Below, piece after piece: positions 18,079 through 26,385 of a stretch of 64,000 nt of DNA. Source of the stretch: an uncultured Aquimarina sp. (GTDB taxonomy: Bacteria; Bacteroidota; Bacteroidia; Flavobacteriales; Flavobacteriaceae); the NCBI GenBank assembly GCA_947500545.1, contig CANMSO010000005.1, positions 434,001 to 498,000 of the forward strand, written 5' to 3'. Made by a program: the position numbers and the translations under genes. How positions within the stretch are numbered: position 1 is the stretch's first letter; every line of letters starts with the position of its first letter. The notes beneath the pieces were generated by a model. The model saw nothing but the letters and a program-made list of their open reading frames with translations, had not been told where the DNA came from and ran no database searches.

Positions 18079-18693
18079 ATGAAGACATTAATTATAGGAA
18101 CAGGAAATGTGGGCAAAACTTTAGCTCAGAAATTTCAAGAAAACAATCACCAAGTTAAAATATACAATGCGTCTGGTGAAATACCAGAAGGTTTTACTAA
18201 AAACCACTTTGCAACAAATTTACAAGCGGTAGTTGGTGAAACAAAACTAATTGTACTTGCGGTACCCTTTGAAGCAGTTCAGTCAATTTTTAGCGGAATA
18301 ACAATACAACCAGAAACAATAGTAATCGATGCAACAAATCCTATAGCATCAGATATGAAAAGTATGAGCGTAGGAAATACAAGTTCTGGAGCAGAAAAAA
18401 TAAGCGAATGGTTACCTAACGCTCAAATCGTAAAAGCATTTAATACGACTGGTTGGGAAAATATGGCAGATTCTAGTTATCAAAACGGAAAACTGACAAT
18501 GCCTTACGCAGGCAATGACAAAAAATCAAAACAAGCTGTGGCACGTATTATTGAGTCTTTTGGTTTTCAACCTTTTGATACTGGAGATTTATTTATGGCT
18601 CGCTTTTTAGAACCTATGGCAATGGTTTGGATTTATCAAGGAAGAATAAATAGCAACAATCCAAATTTTGGGTTTAGTATTCTTGAGAGGTAA
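18079..18693 (+). CDS. NAD(P)-binding oxidoreductase, F420-dependent NADP reductase type
   Basis: 204 residues, cytoplasmic. The N-terminal Rossmann motif is IIGTGNVGKTLA (about residues 4-15). Further on come the family segments LIVLAVPFEA and VIDATNPI (about 75-100) and VKAFNTTGWENM (about 130), which resemble the NADPH:F420 oxidoreductase/6-phosphogluconate-dehydrogenase-like family. Bacteroidota generally do not make F420, so it likely uses another acceptor, or acts as a ferric-reductase-like or quinone-type reductase. It follows the SnoaL-like gene by 47 nt, probably in the same transcript. Confidence 0.8.
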   Translation: MKTLIIGTGNVGKTLAQKFQENNHQVKIYNASGEIPEGFTKNHFATNLQAVVGETKLIVLAVPFEAVQSIFSGITIQPETIVIDATNPIASDMKSMSVGNTSSGAEKISEWLPNAQIVKAFNTTGWENMADSSYQNGKLTMPYAGNDKKSKQAVARIIESFGFQPFDTGDLFMARFLEPMAMVWIYQGRINSNNPNFGFSILER

Positions 18694-18707
18694 TTAACTT
18701 GGTTAGA

Positions 18708-18767
18708 TTTTGATCATTTTACAAAAGATTCTGGTTAACTGAAACATAGCTTCCCATAATAACTTTG
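18708..18767 (+). promoter_or_regulatory. Cluster promoter 2 with direct-repeat operator
   Basis: TTTTGATCATT (18708) and TTCTGGTTAAC (18729) repeat with a 21-bp period, and TAACTTTG (18760-18767) is the -7 box. The distance of 52 bases from operator to box equals that of promoter 1. Again there is no good -33 TTG. It drives the second part of the cluster from 18808. Confidence 0.65.
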
Positions 18768-18807
18768 TAGTGTCAAACGTAAATAACAAAATCTAAAAAT
18801 ATTGAAA

Positions 18808-19230
18808 ATGGAAACTATAACAAACATAGAAGCTGTACAAAAATTTTTAACACTACAATACGAAGGAAAGATCGAAGAAGCATTTGCTAATTATGCAGAT
18901 TCTAGTTTTGAATGGATTGTATCTAGTGCCAATAATAACGAATTAACAACCGCTATTCCTTGGGCTGGAATGACACATAAAGGATTAGAAGGATACAAAA
19001 ACTTAACAAGTCAGCTCTTTGGAGAATACGAAGCATTAGAGTTTGATACCAAAGAATTCTACGAAGTACAAGATAAGGTCATTATGATAGGGCATTTCAA
19101 ATTCAAACATTATAAAACTCAAAAAATAGCAGACAGTGATTTTGTTGGGCTTTTCAATATGAAAAACGGAAAAATAGCAGGAGGACAATTCTATGAAAAT
19201 ACCTATGCTGTAGCACAAGGCAGAAAATAA
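18808..19230 (+). CDS. SnoaL-like (NTF2 fold) protein
   Basis: 140 residues, no signal peptide. A TTG six bases upstream is in frame, but the ATG at 18808 is preferred. Pattern: AVQKFLTLQYEGKIEEAFANY, then FEWIVSS, then GLEGYKNLTSQLF, then VIMIGHFKFKH, then DFVGLFNMKNGKI. This matches nuclear transport factor 2/SnoaL_2-like proteins. The function may be ligand binding or isomerisation in the pathway encoded by its neighbours. First gene behind promoter 2 and 29 nt before the hydrolase. Confidence 0.8.
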   Translation: METITNIEAVQKFLTLQYEGKIEEAFANYADSSFEWIVSSANNNELTTAIPWAGMTHKGLEGYKNLTSQLFGEYEALEFDTKEFYEVQDKVIMIGHFKFKHYKTQKIADSDFVGLFNMKNGKIAGGQFYENTYAVAQGRK

Positions 19231-19259
19231 TATACGAATCACTTTAAAATATAGGTAAA

Positions 19260-20129
19260 ATGAAAAGGATAGTAGACACACCTCTAAAAAAAGAAAATTT
19301 TAAACAAATCATGGTAAATGGTTTCAACTTCAATGTATATGATGAAGGAGATGAAGACCAACCAGTAATCCTAATGATTCACGGGCAACCAGGATTTTCA
19401 GAAGAATACAGATTAAATGTACCAGCATTTAGAGAAGCTGGTTATCGTACCATAGTTCCAGATTTATTAGGTGCAGGAGAATCAGATAGACCAGAAGGTA
19501 TTGAGCATTATACTGGTACAAAGGATTATGAACACATTCTGGGTATTATGGATGCTTTGAATATTGAAAAGTTCAATATTATAGGAGGAGATAGAGGTTC
19601 GTTACCAGCTTGGTTCATTGCTGCTTTTAATCCTGAACGAGTAGAAAAATTAATAAGTGAAAACTTAAGTCATTTAAACGGATTCTTTAGTCAGGGAATT
19701 GCTCAGAGCAAATTATCTTGGTATATGCTTTTTACCCAGTTTGATATTGCTGAGGAAGCATTTAAGGCAGATAACTGGGCAATGTTCAAAGCGTGGATGG
19801 AATACCATCCAGATGTGAACCATTGGATAAAGAATTTTGAAAGACCAAATGGTTTTAAAGGTGCTGTACTTAACTGGTACCGAGCAAATGCGAATCCAGA
19901 TAACAAAGAACAGGGAGAACCTTTACCTAATGTAAATATTCCTGTACTAATTATTTACTCAAATAATGATGCTTATCTTGATAGAGAACAATTGGCATTG
20001 GGAACTCAATACATTGATAGTCAGGTTGAGTACAAAAGAATTGAGGGTTCAGGACACTTTATCGCCAGAAATGCACCAGAAGAATACAATAAAGCAGTAC
20101 TTGAATTTCTTAAAAATAATAAACAATGA
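19260..20129 (+). CDS. Alpha/beta hydrolase, Asp-nucleophile type
   Basis: 289 residues, cytoplasmic. The oxyanion-side motif HGQPGF lies at about residues 42-47. The nucleophile elbow is GGDRGS (Asp at about 111), followed by the acid region NNDAYLD (about 237) and the catalytic His in GSGHFIA (about 264). An Asp rather than Ser nucleophile points to the epoxide hydrolase or haloalkane dehalogenase branch. The substrate is unknown. Its stop overlaps the start of the SDR gene (ATGA), so the two are translationally coupled. Confidence 0.85.
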   Translation: MKRIVDTPLKKENFKQIMVNGFNFNVYDEGDEDQPVILMIHGQPGFSEEYRLNVPAFREAGYRTIVPDLLGAGESDRPEGIEHYTGTKDYEHILGIMDALNIEKFNIIGGDRGSLPAWFIAAFNPERVEKLISENLSHLNGFFSQGIAQSKLSWYMLFTQFDIAEEAFKADNWAMFKAWMEYHPDVNHWIKNFERPNGFKGAVLNWYRANANPDNKEQGEPLPNVNIPVLIIYSNNDAYLDREQLALGTQYIDSQVEYKRIEGSGHFIARNAPEEYNKAVLEFLKNNKQ

Positions 20130-20773
20130 ACACAAAATCAATAATAATAGTAGGTGCAGGTCCAGGCATTGCAATGGGTGTAGCAGAAAAATTTGGTAAA
20201 GAGGGTTATTCAGTAGGTCTAATAAGTCGTACAGAAGAAAAATTAAAAAATCTTCAAAAGGAATTATCAGAAAAAGGGATTCATTCCGCTTTCGCGAAAG
20301 CCGATGCAGGAAACCCAAAAGAGCTGGGAACCGCCATACAATCTTTACGTAAAACATTACCTAACATAAAAATTGTTCATTACAATGCAGCAGTTTTGAG
20401 ACCATTAAATGTATTAAACAATAGTCCGCAAGAGCTATTGAACGATTTAATTGTGGGTATTATAGGTGCAGTAACCACCATTCAAGAATTGCGTAACGAT
20501 TTGAAAGTGAATAACGGTACTATGTTACTAACAGGAGGCGGTTTTGCCGAATTTCCTATGGCAGCATATGGTTCAGTATCTATTGCAAAAGCAGGAATAA
20601 AAAACCTCACCAAACAATTGCACGAAGAACTGAAAGCCGAAGGCATTTATGTAGGATCTGTAAGTGTAAACGGAATGGTGAATGAAAAAGATAAAAAATA
20701 CAATCCGTCCAATATAGGTAAAGAGTTCTATAAACTATCACAAACTAAAAATAAAGTATTGGTGGATTATTAA
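20126..20773 (+). CDS. SDR-like protein lacking the catalytic tyrosine
   Basis: 215 residues. The nucleotide-binding start is IIVGAGPGIAMGVAEKFG, a GxGPGxG variant of the SDR glycine motif. The segment KIVHYNAAVLRP (about 90) stands for the usual NNAG. At the active site the chain reads MAAYGSVSIAKAGI. The Lys is present, but the position four before it is Val, not Tyr, so the YxxxK motif is absent. It is short at the C-terminus. It may be a non-canonical reductase or a non-catalytic partner. It overlaps the hydrolase gene by 4 bases and is followed 11 nt later by the dioxygenase. Confidence 0.8.
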   Translation: MNTKSIIIVGAGPGIAMGVAEKFGKEGYSVGLISRTEEKLKNLQKELSEKGIHSAFAKADAGNPKELGTAIQSLRKTLPNIKIVHYNAAVLRPLNVLNNSPQELLNDLIVGIIGAVTTIQELRNDLKVNNGTMLLTGGGFAEFPMAAYGSVSIAKAGIKNLTKQLHEELKAEGIYVGSVSVNGMVNEKDKKYNPSNIGKEFYKLSQTKNKVLVDY

Positions 20774-20784
20774 GATTATAAATA

Positions 20785-21597
20785 ATGAAAACGATAAAAA
20801 TCAACTCTTTAGAAGGAGATATTATTACAGATAGTTTAGGTATTAGGATAACAAATGTAAATCCTAATTTACCATTGAATGAAGAAGCGATTAATGATTT
20901 AAAGACAGCTATTAATAAATATCATCTTATATTTCTTAAAAGTCCAGAACCTATAGCCCTTGAAAACCAAGTTGCACTTACAAAGCAACTGGGAGAACCT
21001 TGGGTATATGATTATATTCCTGGGCAATACAAGGATTATCCAGAAGTGTTCAAAGTGACCAACCAAAAAGGAAATGGTTTTGTAAATGCCGGTCAAGCTT
21101 GGCATTCAGATGGGTCCATTTACAATAGACCTATGCATTTAAGTGTTTTTTCAATCGGCGAGATTCCAAAAGACGGTGCTTCAACATATTTTAGCAGTTT
21201 GCACAATGCGTTAGAAAGATTACCAAAAAACCTAGCTGAAAAACTGAACAATACAGAAGCGCTTTTTGGCAAAATGTACAAACCGCATGCTGTCATTTGG
21301 GAACATCCCATTACTTCTAAAAAAGTCTTACATATAAATGAAGGGTTTAGTGATGGTTTTAGAGATAAAGTCACAGAAAAACTATTCAGTCAAAAAGAAA
21401 ATGAAGAGTTATATGAATTCTTCAACATGCACCTATGGGAAGAGAACACATATTATGAGCATAAATGGAATTTTGGCGATTTGGTAATTGCTGATAATTA
21501 TGCATTGGCTCATTATGCAAAACCAACGCACAGTAATACACTTAGAGTACTTCACAGAACAGCGACCAAAGGAATTAAAAGGCAGAAACCTTCTTAA
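20785..21597 (+). CDS. TauD/TfdA-family Fe(II)/2-oxoglutarate dioxygenase
   Basis: 270 residues, cytoplasmic. The facial-triad start WHSDGS gives His at about 107 and Asp at about 109. The distal His lies in the segment LAHYAKPTH, and the 2-oxoglutarate-binding Arg in LRVLHRTA (about 255-262). The family hydroxylates small acids such as taurine, 2,4-D or alkyl sulfates. The real substrate is not predictable. Last enzyme gene of the cluster and 50 nt before the AraC-type regulator. Confidence 0.88.
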   Translation: MKTIKINSLEGDIITDSLGIRITNVNPNLPLNEEAINDLKTAINKYHLIFLKSPEPIALENQVALTKQLGEPWVYDYIPGQYKDYPEVFKVTNQKGNGFVNAGQAWHSDGSIYNRPMHLSVFSIGEIPKDGASTYFSSLHNALERLPKNLAEKLNNTEALFGKMYKPHAVIWEHPITSKKVLHINEGFSDGFRDKVTEKLFSQKENEELYEFFNMHLWEENTYYEHKWNFGDLVIADNYALAHYAKPTHSNTLRVLHRTATKGIKRQKPS

Positions 21598-21606
21598 AAC
21601 ATAAAA

Positions 21607-21643
21607 TTTTAGTCATTGCATAACGACATTTTTTCTAAATTTG
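21607..21643 (+). promoter_or_regulatory. Promoter of the AraC-type gene with operator half-site
   Basis: TTTTAGTCATT (21607-21617) matches the first half of the cluster operators. Its end overlaps a -33 TTG (21616-21618), followed by 17 nt and the -7 box TAAATTTG (21636-21643). The ATG at 21648 follows after only 4 nt, so the transcript would be nearly leaderless. A half-site over -33 suggests autorepression. This is inference. Confidence 0.5.
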
Positions 21644-21647
21644 AGAA

Positions 21648-22538
21648 ATGGCTAAAAAAGAAATCCCAATATTTGAGACAAGTAATGATTTGCACGAAGC
21701 GACAGGATATGACCATCGTTCTCATATACCCGGGTTTGATATTTTTACTTTAGAATCATTAGACCCTTCTTGTACCAAATCTATGTCACCTTATCGACAA
21801 GGGTTTTATCAAATAGGCATACTAAATAATACGGGGAACAGTCAAATTAACCTCAACACAAATAAAGTCAAGTTAGAACAATTACCGCTATGGTTTGTGG
21901 TTCCCGGACAGGTGTTTTCATGGGTAAGAGATGAAAAAACTGCGGGTCATCATATCCAATTTAGAAAAGAATTCATTTCAAAAACCACCCCTAATCTCAC
22001 TGAAGATTTCCCGTTCTTAAAACTATCAGAAAACAGCGTGTTTTTAATGACACCAGAAGAGCAATTATCACTTCAGTTGGATATACAGCGTATGCATTCT
22101 GTTTTTCAAAACCCACATCCCTATCAAGAAAAAATGCTGGAAGGAATGTTGATTTCGGTACTCTACAACTGTAAGTCGATTTATGAACGTTACAAAACTA
22201 CTGAGAGTCATCTATCTCGTGGGCAGGTACTTTTACAACGCTTTCAACAACTGGTCAACAAACTTTATATCGACTCAAAAAGTGTAAGAGATTATGCGGA
22301 GCAGTTAAACGTAACACCTAATTATTTAACCACTATTGTTAAACAAATCACAGGAAAGACAGCTAAAGATGTTATTCAAGAACGTGTGTTTTTGGAAAGT
22401 AAAAATATGCTCGCTTTTTCATCTCTAGACATTGCCGAGATCGCATACCAACTCAACTTTCAAGAAGCAACACATTTTACACGTTTTTTCAAAAAAATAA
22501 GCGGAACTACACCTAATAAATTCAGACAAACGCGATAG
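21648..22538 (+). CDS. AraC-family transcriptional regulator
   Basis: 296 residues. The N-terminal part (about 15-190) is a cupin-like sensing region (SPYRQGFYQIGILNN, then PLWFVVPGQVFSW). The C-terminal part (about 205-296) has the two AraC helix-turn-helix units, seen in VRDYAEQLNVTPNYLTTIVK and LDIAEIAYQLNFQEATHFTR and the ending GTTPNKFRQ. It is the obvious candidate to bind the 21-bp direct repeats upstream of the cluster genes and to respond to a pathway compound. Confidence 0.9.
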   Translation: MAKKEIPIFETSNDLHEATGYDHRSHIPGFDIFTLESLDPSCTKSMSPYRQGFYQIGILNNTGNSQINLNTNKVKLEQLPLWFVVPGQVFSWVRDEKTAGHHIQFRKEFISKTTPNLTEDFPFLKLSENSVFLMTPEEQLSLQLDIQRMHSVFQNPHPYQEKMLEGMLISVLYNCKSIYERYKTTESHLSRGQVLLQRFQQLVNKLYIDSKSVRDYAEQLNVTPNYLTTIVKQITGKTAKDVIQERVFLESKNMLAFSSLDIAEIAYQLNFQEATHFTRFFKKISGTTPNKFRQTR

Positions 22539-22544
22539 TCATTA

Positions 22545-22603
22545 TTTAGGTCATTTTACAGTAGAAAGTGATTATTTCTTCGCTGTATTTATTCCGGAAT
22601 TTG
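22545..22603 (+). promoter_or_regulatory. Third, decayed copy of the cluster operator and promoter
   Basis: TTTAGGTCATTTTACA (22545-22560) matches promoter 2 closely. The second half is degraded (AAGTGATTATT at 22566, same 21-bp phase). The -7 region reads GGAATTTG (22596-22603) where TAnnTTTG is expected. The following TAGTGT is also shared with promoter 2. It precedes the 11-codon SDR stub. Confidence 0.55.
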
Positions 22604-22628
22604 TAGTGTAATTGTAAAAGATTGAATT

Positions 22629-22664
22629 ATGAACAAGAAGAGAATAGCCCTAGTTACAGAATAG
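22629..22664 (+). pseudogene. 5' stub of a lost SDR gene
   Basis: ATG followed by codons for NKKRIALVTE and TAG. MNKKRIALVTG is a textbook start of a classical SDR (first strand before the TGxxxGxG motif), and here the frame ends exactly where the Gly motif should begin. With a recognisable operator upstream, this is best read as what remains of a third target gene after a deletion. Confidence 0.5.
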
Positions 22665-22770
22665 GGTATTTCAGCTTAAAATTACCACTCAACACGAGCT
22701 ATGAGATTAACATAAATTATAGATTACAAACAATATTTCTTTGTATTTTTCTAAAGTAAATATTGTATCC

Positions 22771-23886
22771 ATGAAGAATTCTATTTTCTTAGTCATTTAT
22801 GTGTTTTTCACTACTTTATCCTGTGCCCAGGAAAAGAAAAATGATATCGCATTAGAAGAAGATCCTAAAAACTATACAACAGAATTGGTTGTTCCGGGAT
22901 TACAGATCCCATGGGGAATGGTTTGGTTGCCCGATAAGAGTATGCTCATTACTGAAAAAAGTGGTAATTTAATTCATTTCAAAAATGGTAGCAAAACACT
23001 AGTAACCAATGTTCCAGAAGTTTACAACAGAAATCAAGGAGGGTTATTGGATATCGAATTACACCCAAAATATGAAGAAAACGGGTGGATTTACATTACA
23101 TATTCCTCTAAAGAAGGAACTGAAAAAGGTGGGAATACGGCCCTAATTAGAGCTAAACTAGAGGATAATCGATTAACCAATATCCAAAAATTATATAAAG
23201 CAACGCCAAACACTACTCGAGGTCATCATTTTGGGTCACGTATAGAATTTGACAATAATGGGTATCTATATTTTTGCATTGGTGATCGAGGAAATCGAGA
23301 TGTTAACCCACAGGACATTACGAGAGATGGCGGAAAAATATATAGACTAAATGATGATGGAAGCATCCCAAAGGATAATCCTTTTATAAACAAAAAGGGT
23401 GCTAAAAAAGCCATTTTTTCTTATGGTCATCGCAACCCGCAAGGAATGGCAATACATCCAGATGGTACAATTTGGGTTCATGAACACGGTCCAAAAGGTG
23501 GTGATGAAATTAATACCATCAAAAAAGGTGTAAACTACGGATGGCCAGTAATAACATATGGTTTAAATTATAGTGGTACTTCTATAACCAACATTACCAA
23601 AAAAGAAGGAATGGAGCAACCTTTATACTACTGGACCCCATCCATTGCACCAAGCGGAATGGATTTCATAACCAGCGACAAATATCCAGATTGGAAAAAT
23701 AATCTACTGGTAGGTTCATTGGTATTTCAATATTTAGAGTTAGTTGAATTGACTAATAATAAAGTTACAAAACGAAAAAAATTACTGGATGGCATCGGTA
23801 GAGTTCGAAATGTGAGACAAGGTCCAGATGGGTTTGTTTATGTAGCGGTGGAAAATAAAGGTATCGTGAAATTAATCCCAAATTAA
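22771..23886 (+). CDS. PQQ-dependent aldose sugar dehydrogenase, lipoprotein
   Basis: 371 residues from the ATG at 22771. An upstream in-frame TTG at 22741 is less likely because it would bury the signal. The lipoprotein signal ends TTLSCAQ. The body is a six-bladed propeller of the soluble glucose/aldose dehydrogenase (YliI/GSDH) family, with LQIPWGMVWLPD, then GGLLDIELHPKY, then RGHHFGSRIEF, then HRNPQGMAIHPDGTIWVHEHGPKGGDEIN and NYGWP. These residues bind PQQ and calcium. It would oxidise sugars in the periplasm. The following gene is a cytochrome c, a natural electron acceptor. Confidence 0.88.
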   Translation: MKNSIFLVIYVFFTTLSCAQEKKNDIALEEDPKNYTTELVVPGLQIPWGMVWLPDKSMLITEKSGNLIHFKNGSKTLVTNVPEVYNRNQGGLLDIELHPKYEENGWIYITYSSKEGTEKGGNTALIRAKLEDNRLTNIQKLYKATPNTTRGHHFGSRIEFDNNGYLYFCIGDRGNRDVNPQDITRDGGKIYRLNDDGSIPKDNPFINKKGAKKAIFSYGHRNPQGMAIHPDGTIWVHEHGPKGGDEINTIKKGVNYGWPVITYGLNYSGTSITNITKKEGMEQPLYYWTPSIAPSGMDFITSDKYPDWKNNLLVGSLVFQYLELVELTNNKVTKRKKLLDGIGRVRNVRQGPDGFVYVAVENKGIVKLIPN

Positions 23887-24351
23887 ATGAAAAAACATCT
23901 AAAACGATTCTTTATATTAGAAGTTACGGTATTCATTCTCAGCATTTCTATCGCAGCGCAAAAAGGAAAGTCGGACACAAAATATGTTTCTTATCCAAAG
24001 CAAGAAGTTCAGGATACAAAATTATCCGAAAGTATTATTCGTGGTAAAGAAATTTATGCAGATTTCTGTATGCAGTGTCATTTGCCAGATGGAAAAGGAA
24101 CACCTAATGTATTTCCCCCTCTTGCCGGATCAGATTGGTTGATTAACAAACGAAAAGAAAGTATTCATTCTATAAAATATGGATTAAATGGACCTATACA
24201 AGTTAATGGAAAGCCTTACAATAGTGCAATGACCTCTTTAGGATTAGAGGATGAAGAAATTGTAGACGTAATGAACTATATCATGAATAGTTGGGGTAAT
24301 ACTCAAGAAAAAATTGTTACCTTACAGGAAGTTTCCGATATAAAGAATTAA
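23887..24351 (+). CDS. Periplasmic cytochrome c
   Basis: 154 residues. An uncleaved-looking or signal hydrophobic segment lies at about 8-24 (ending AAQ). A single haem-binding motif CMQCH lies at about 59-63, followed by LPDGKGTPNVFPPLAGSDWL. The axial Met is probably in NSAMTSLG, before the closing helix EEIVDVMNYIMNSWG. It begins directly after the stop of the PQQ dehydrogenase, so the two form an operon, and it likely takes electrons from that enzyme. Confidence 0.88.
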   Translation: MKKHLKRFFILEVTVFILSISIAAQKGKSDTKYVSYPKQEVQDTKLSESIIRGKEIYADFCMQCHLPDGKGTPNVFPPLAGSDWLINKRKESIHSIKYGLNGPIQVNGKPYNSAMTSLGLEDEEIVDVMNYIMNSWGNTQEKIVTLQEVSDIKN

Positions 24352-24395
24352 TTATATAACAATCATAGAATATTTTACGTTAATCATAATATTCT

Positions 24396-25190
24396 ATGTA
24401 CACGCAAATGAGGGGCAAAAATTCGATTAACGAGATATTCTTTATGGGGTTTTTAACATTTTTTTCAATGTCAATAACCTCACACTCGATTAATGCTCAA
24501 AACGAAATAGATTCTCCTAATAGATATAGATTTAAATATAAGTCAGAATTATATAAAGGAACCAGACTTCAAATAACCGAACAGTTACGAGCATTAAAAA
24601 ACGATTCAAAATTTGTAGATATTCCTAATGAAATCGAAGAAGAACTTACTTCGCTTTTTACAACAACCAAGAAACAAGCGATACCCAAATTTTACAAAAA
24701 ACATGCAATTACATTTCTAGACGCACTATATAGTTATGAGGATTTTGCTAATGTTTATGAAAACGCCTTATATGAAATCGTAAAAAAAGTAAAAAATGAT
24801 ATTTACGTGGTTGATTTTAAATTTGAAAGGCAGTTTATAAAAAGTAAAGTGAAATTTGATCGTATCTTGAAAGAAGACATAACAAATCTGGAAAAATTTG
24901 AACAAGCAAAAAAAGACCTTGTTGATAGTCAAACCAAATTATCATGCCATCGTTGGATGAAGAACAAGTTTGAGAAATATAAAAATATAGACATCATTAA
25001 AAATCCAGATGAATTAATGAAAGCTTTCAAAAAAACAGAAGCGGTGCATGTCTACAAACTATACATCGAAAATCGTATCGAAAAAATTAAACCTTACTTA
25101 GAGAATCAGGTTATCGATTTTTATTATAAAAAATCTTTGCACGAAATCAATCCAGAGGTACTCGACCTTCATTATATAACCAAAATATAG
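24396..25190 (+). CDS. Exported hypothetical protein, 264 aa
   Basis: Not recognised. A hydrophobic segment around residues 14-34 ending INAQ looks like a signal peptide. The ATG at 24408 would give a shorter, more usual signal and is an alternative. The mature part is lysine-rich and mostly helical (SKVKFDRILKEDI, then LEKFEQAKKDLVDSQ), and may form a coiled coil in the periplasm. It stands alone between the cytochrome gene and anmK. Confidence 0.7.
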   Translation: MYTQMRGKNSINEIFFMGFLTFFSMSITSHSINAQNEIDSPNRYRFKYKSELYKGTRLQITEQLRALKNDSKFVDIPNEIEEELTSLFTTTKKQAIPKFYKKHAITFLDALYSYEDFANVYENALYEIVKKVKNDIYVVDFKFERQFIKSKVKFDRILKEDITNLEKFEQAKKDLVDSQTKLSCHRWMKNKFEKYKNIDIIKNPDELMKAFKKTEAVHVYKLYIENRIEKIKPYLENQVIDFYYKKSLHEINPEVLDLHYITKI

Positions 25191-25240
25191 TTTGCTAAAA
25201 GAAATGTTCTTAAAATTATTTTATTAGCTTGGTGTATTAA

Positions 25241-26326
25241 ATGAATTTTCCTCAAAAAACATATAATGTCATTGGCTTAATGTCCGGGACTTCTCTGGAT
25301 GGTTTGGATATTGCATATTGCGTATTTGAAAAGAAAAACGATTCCTGGTCTTTTTCCTTAAAAAAATCAGAAGCTATTGATTATTCTTCAGAATTAAAAG
25401 AACAATTAAAAAGCACAATAAACCTAGAAGCTTCAGAATTATTGGCGTTTCATAATATGTACGGAAATTGGTTGGGAAAGCAAGTCAAAAGTTTTATCGA
25501 TAAAAATTATATCAACGTTGATTTTATTGCCAGCCATGGTCATACCGTTTTTCATCAACCGGAAATTGGTCTAACATATCAAATCGGGTCTGGACAACAT
25601 ATTGCTAATACAAGTGGTAAAAAAGTGATTTGCGATTTTAGAACTAATGATGTTGCTCTTGGTGGTCAGGGAGCTCCCCTAGTACCAATTGGAGATCAAT
25701 TATTGTTTAGTGATTATGATTTTTGCTTGAATCTGGGTGGAATTAGCAACATTTCTTTTGATAGTGCTGGAAAAAGGATGGCTTATGATATTTCACCTGC
25801 CAATATGCTGCTAAATTTTATTTGCAAAAAAATAAACATGGAGTTTGATAAAGGGGGTAAACTTGCGGCTGCCGGAACCACAAACATCGATTTGTTAAAC
25901 AAGTTGAATACTTTGGCGTATTACAAACTCCCCTACCCCAAATCTCTGGGATATGAATGGTTTAAGGAGAATATTATTCCCCTTATCCAAAACACGCACG
26001 ATTCTGTAGAAAACCTCTTGAATACTTCTATCTCTCATATTACAAAGCAAATAGCTAGCGATATTAAAAATACAGGAAAAGAAAACTCAACACTTCTTGT
26101 CACAGGAGGAGGCGCAAAAAATAAGTTTTTGATTGAAAAGCTACAGCAAGAACTAGGTGAATTTTCAAAAGTTATTGTGCCAAAAGAGCAAATTATCGAT
26201 TATAAAGAAGCTATAATCTTTGGATTTATGGGCGTTCTTAGAGAAAGAAATGAGGCAAATTGCTTACAATCAGTGACCGGAGCTAGCAAAAATTCTTCTT
26301 CGGGAGTTATTTACTATCCATCGTGA
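25241..26326 (+). CDS. anmK: Anhydro-N-acetylmuramic acid kinase
   Basis: 361 residues, near the family length. It phosphorylates and opens 1,6-anhydro-MurNAc from peptidoglycan turnover to give MurNAc-6-phosphate. Visible motifs: the ATP-binding start IGLMSGTSLDGLDIAYC (about 11-27), ASHGHTVFHQP (about 97), DFRTNDVALGGQGAPLVP (about 130-148), NLGGISNIS (about 166), and TGGGAKN near residue 288. Cytoplasmic. It is followed by udk with a separate promoter. Confidence 0.95.
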   Translation: MNFPQKTYNVIGLMSGTSLDGLDIAYCVFEKKNDSWSFSLKKSEAIDYSSELKEQLKSTINLEASELLAFHNMYGNWLGKQVKSFIDKNYINVDFIASHGHTVFHQPEIGLTYQIGSGQHIANTSGKKVICDFRTNDVALGGQGAPLVPIGDQLLFSDYDFCLNLGGISNISFDSAGKRMAYDISPANMLLNFICKKINMEFDKGGKLAAAGTTNIDLLNKLNTLAYYKLPYPKSLGYEWFKENIIPLIQNTHDSVENLLNTSISHITKQIASDIKNTGKENSTLLVTGGGAKNKFLIEKLQQELGEFSKVIVPKEQIIDYKEAIIFGFMGVLRERNEANCLQSVTGASKNSSSGVIYYPS

Positions 26327-26360
26327 ATAAGTTTTATACTAAAGATTAACTTGCATTCTG

Positions 26361-26368
26361 TAAATTTG
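26361..26368 (+). promoter_or_regulatory. Candidate -7 box of udk
   Basis: TAAATTTG fits TAnnTTTG and lies 17 nt before the udk start codon. No clear TTG at the ideal -33 distance. Confidence 0.4.
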
Positions 26369-26385
26369 CCAAAAAACAAATAAAG

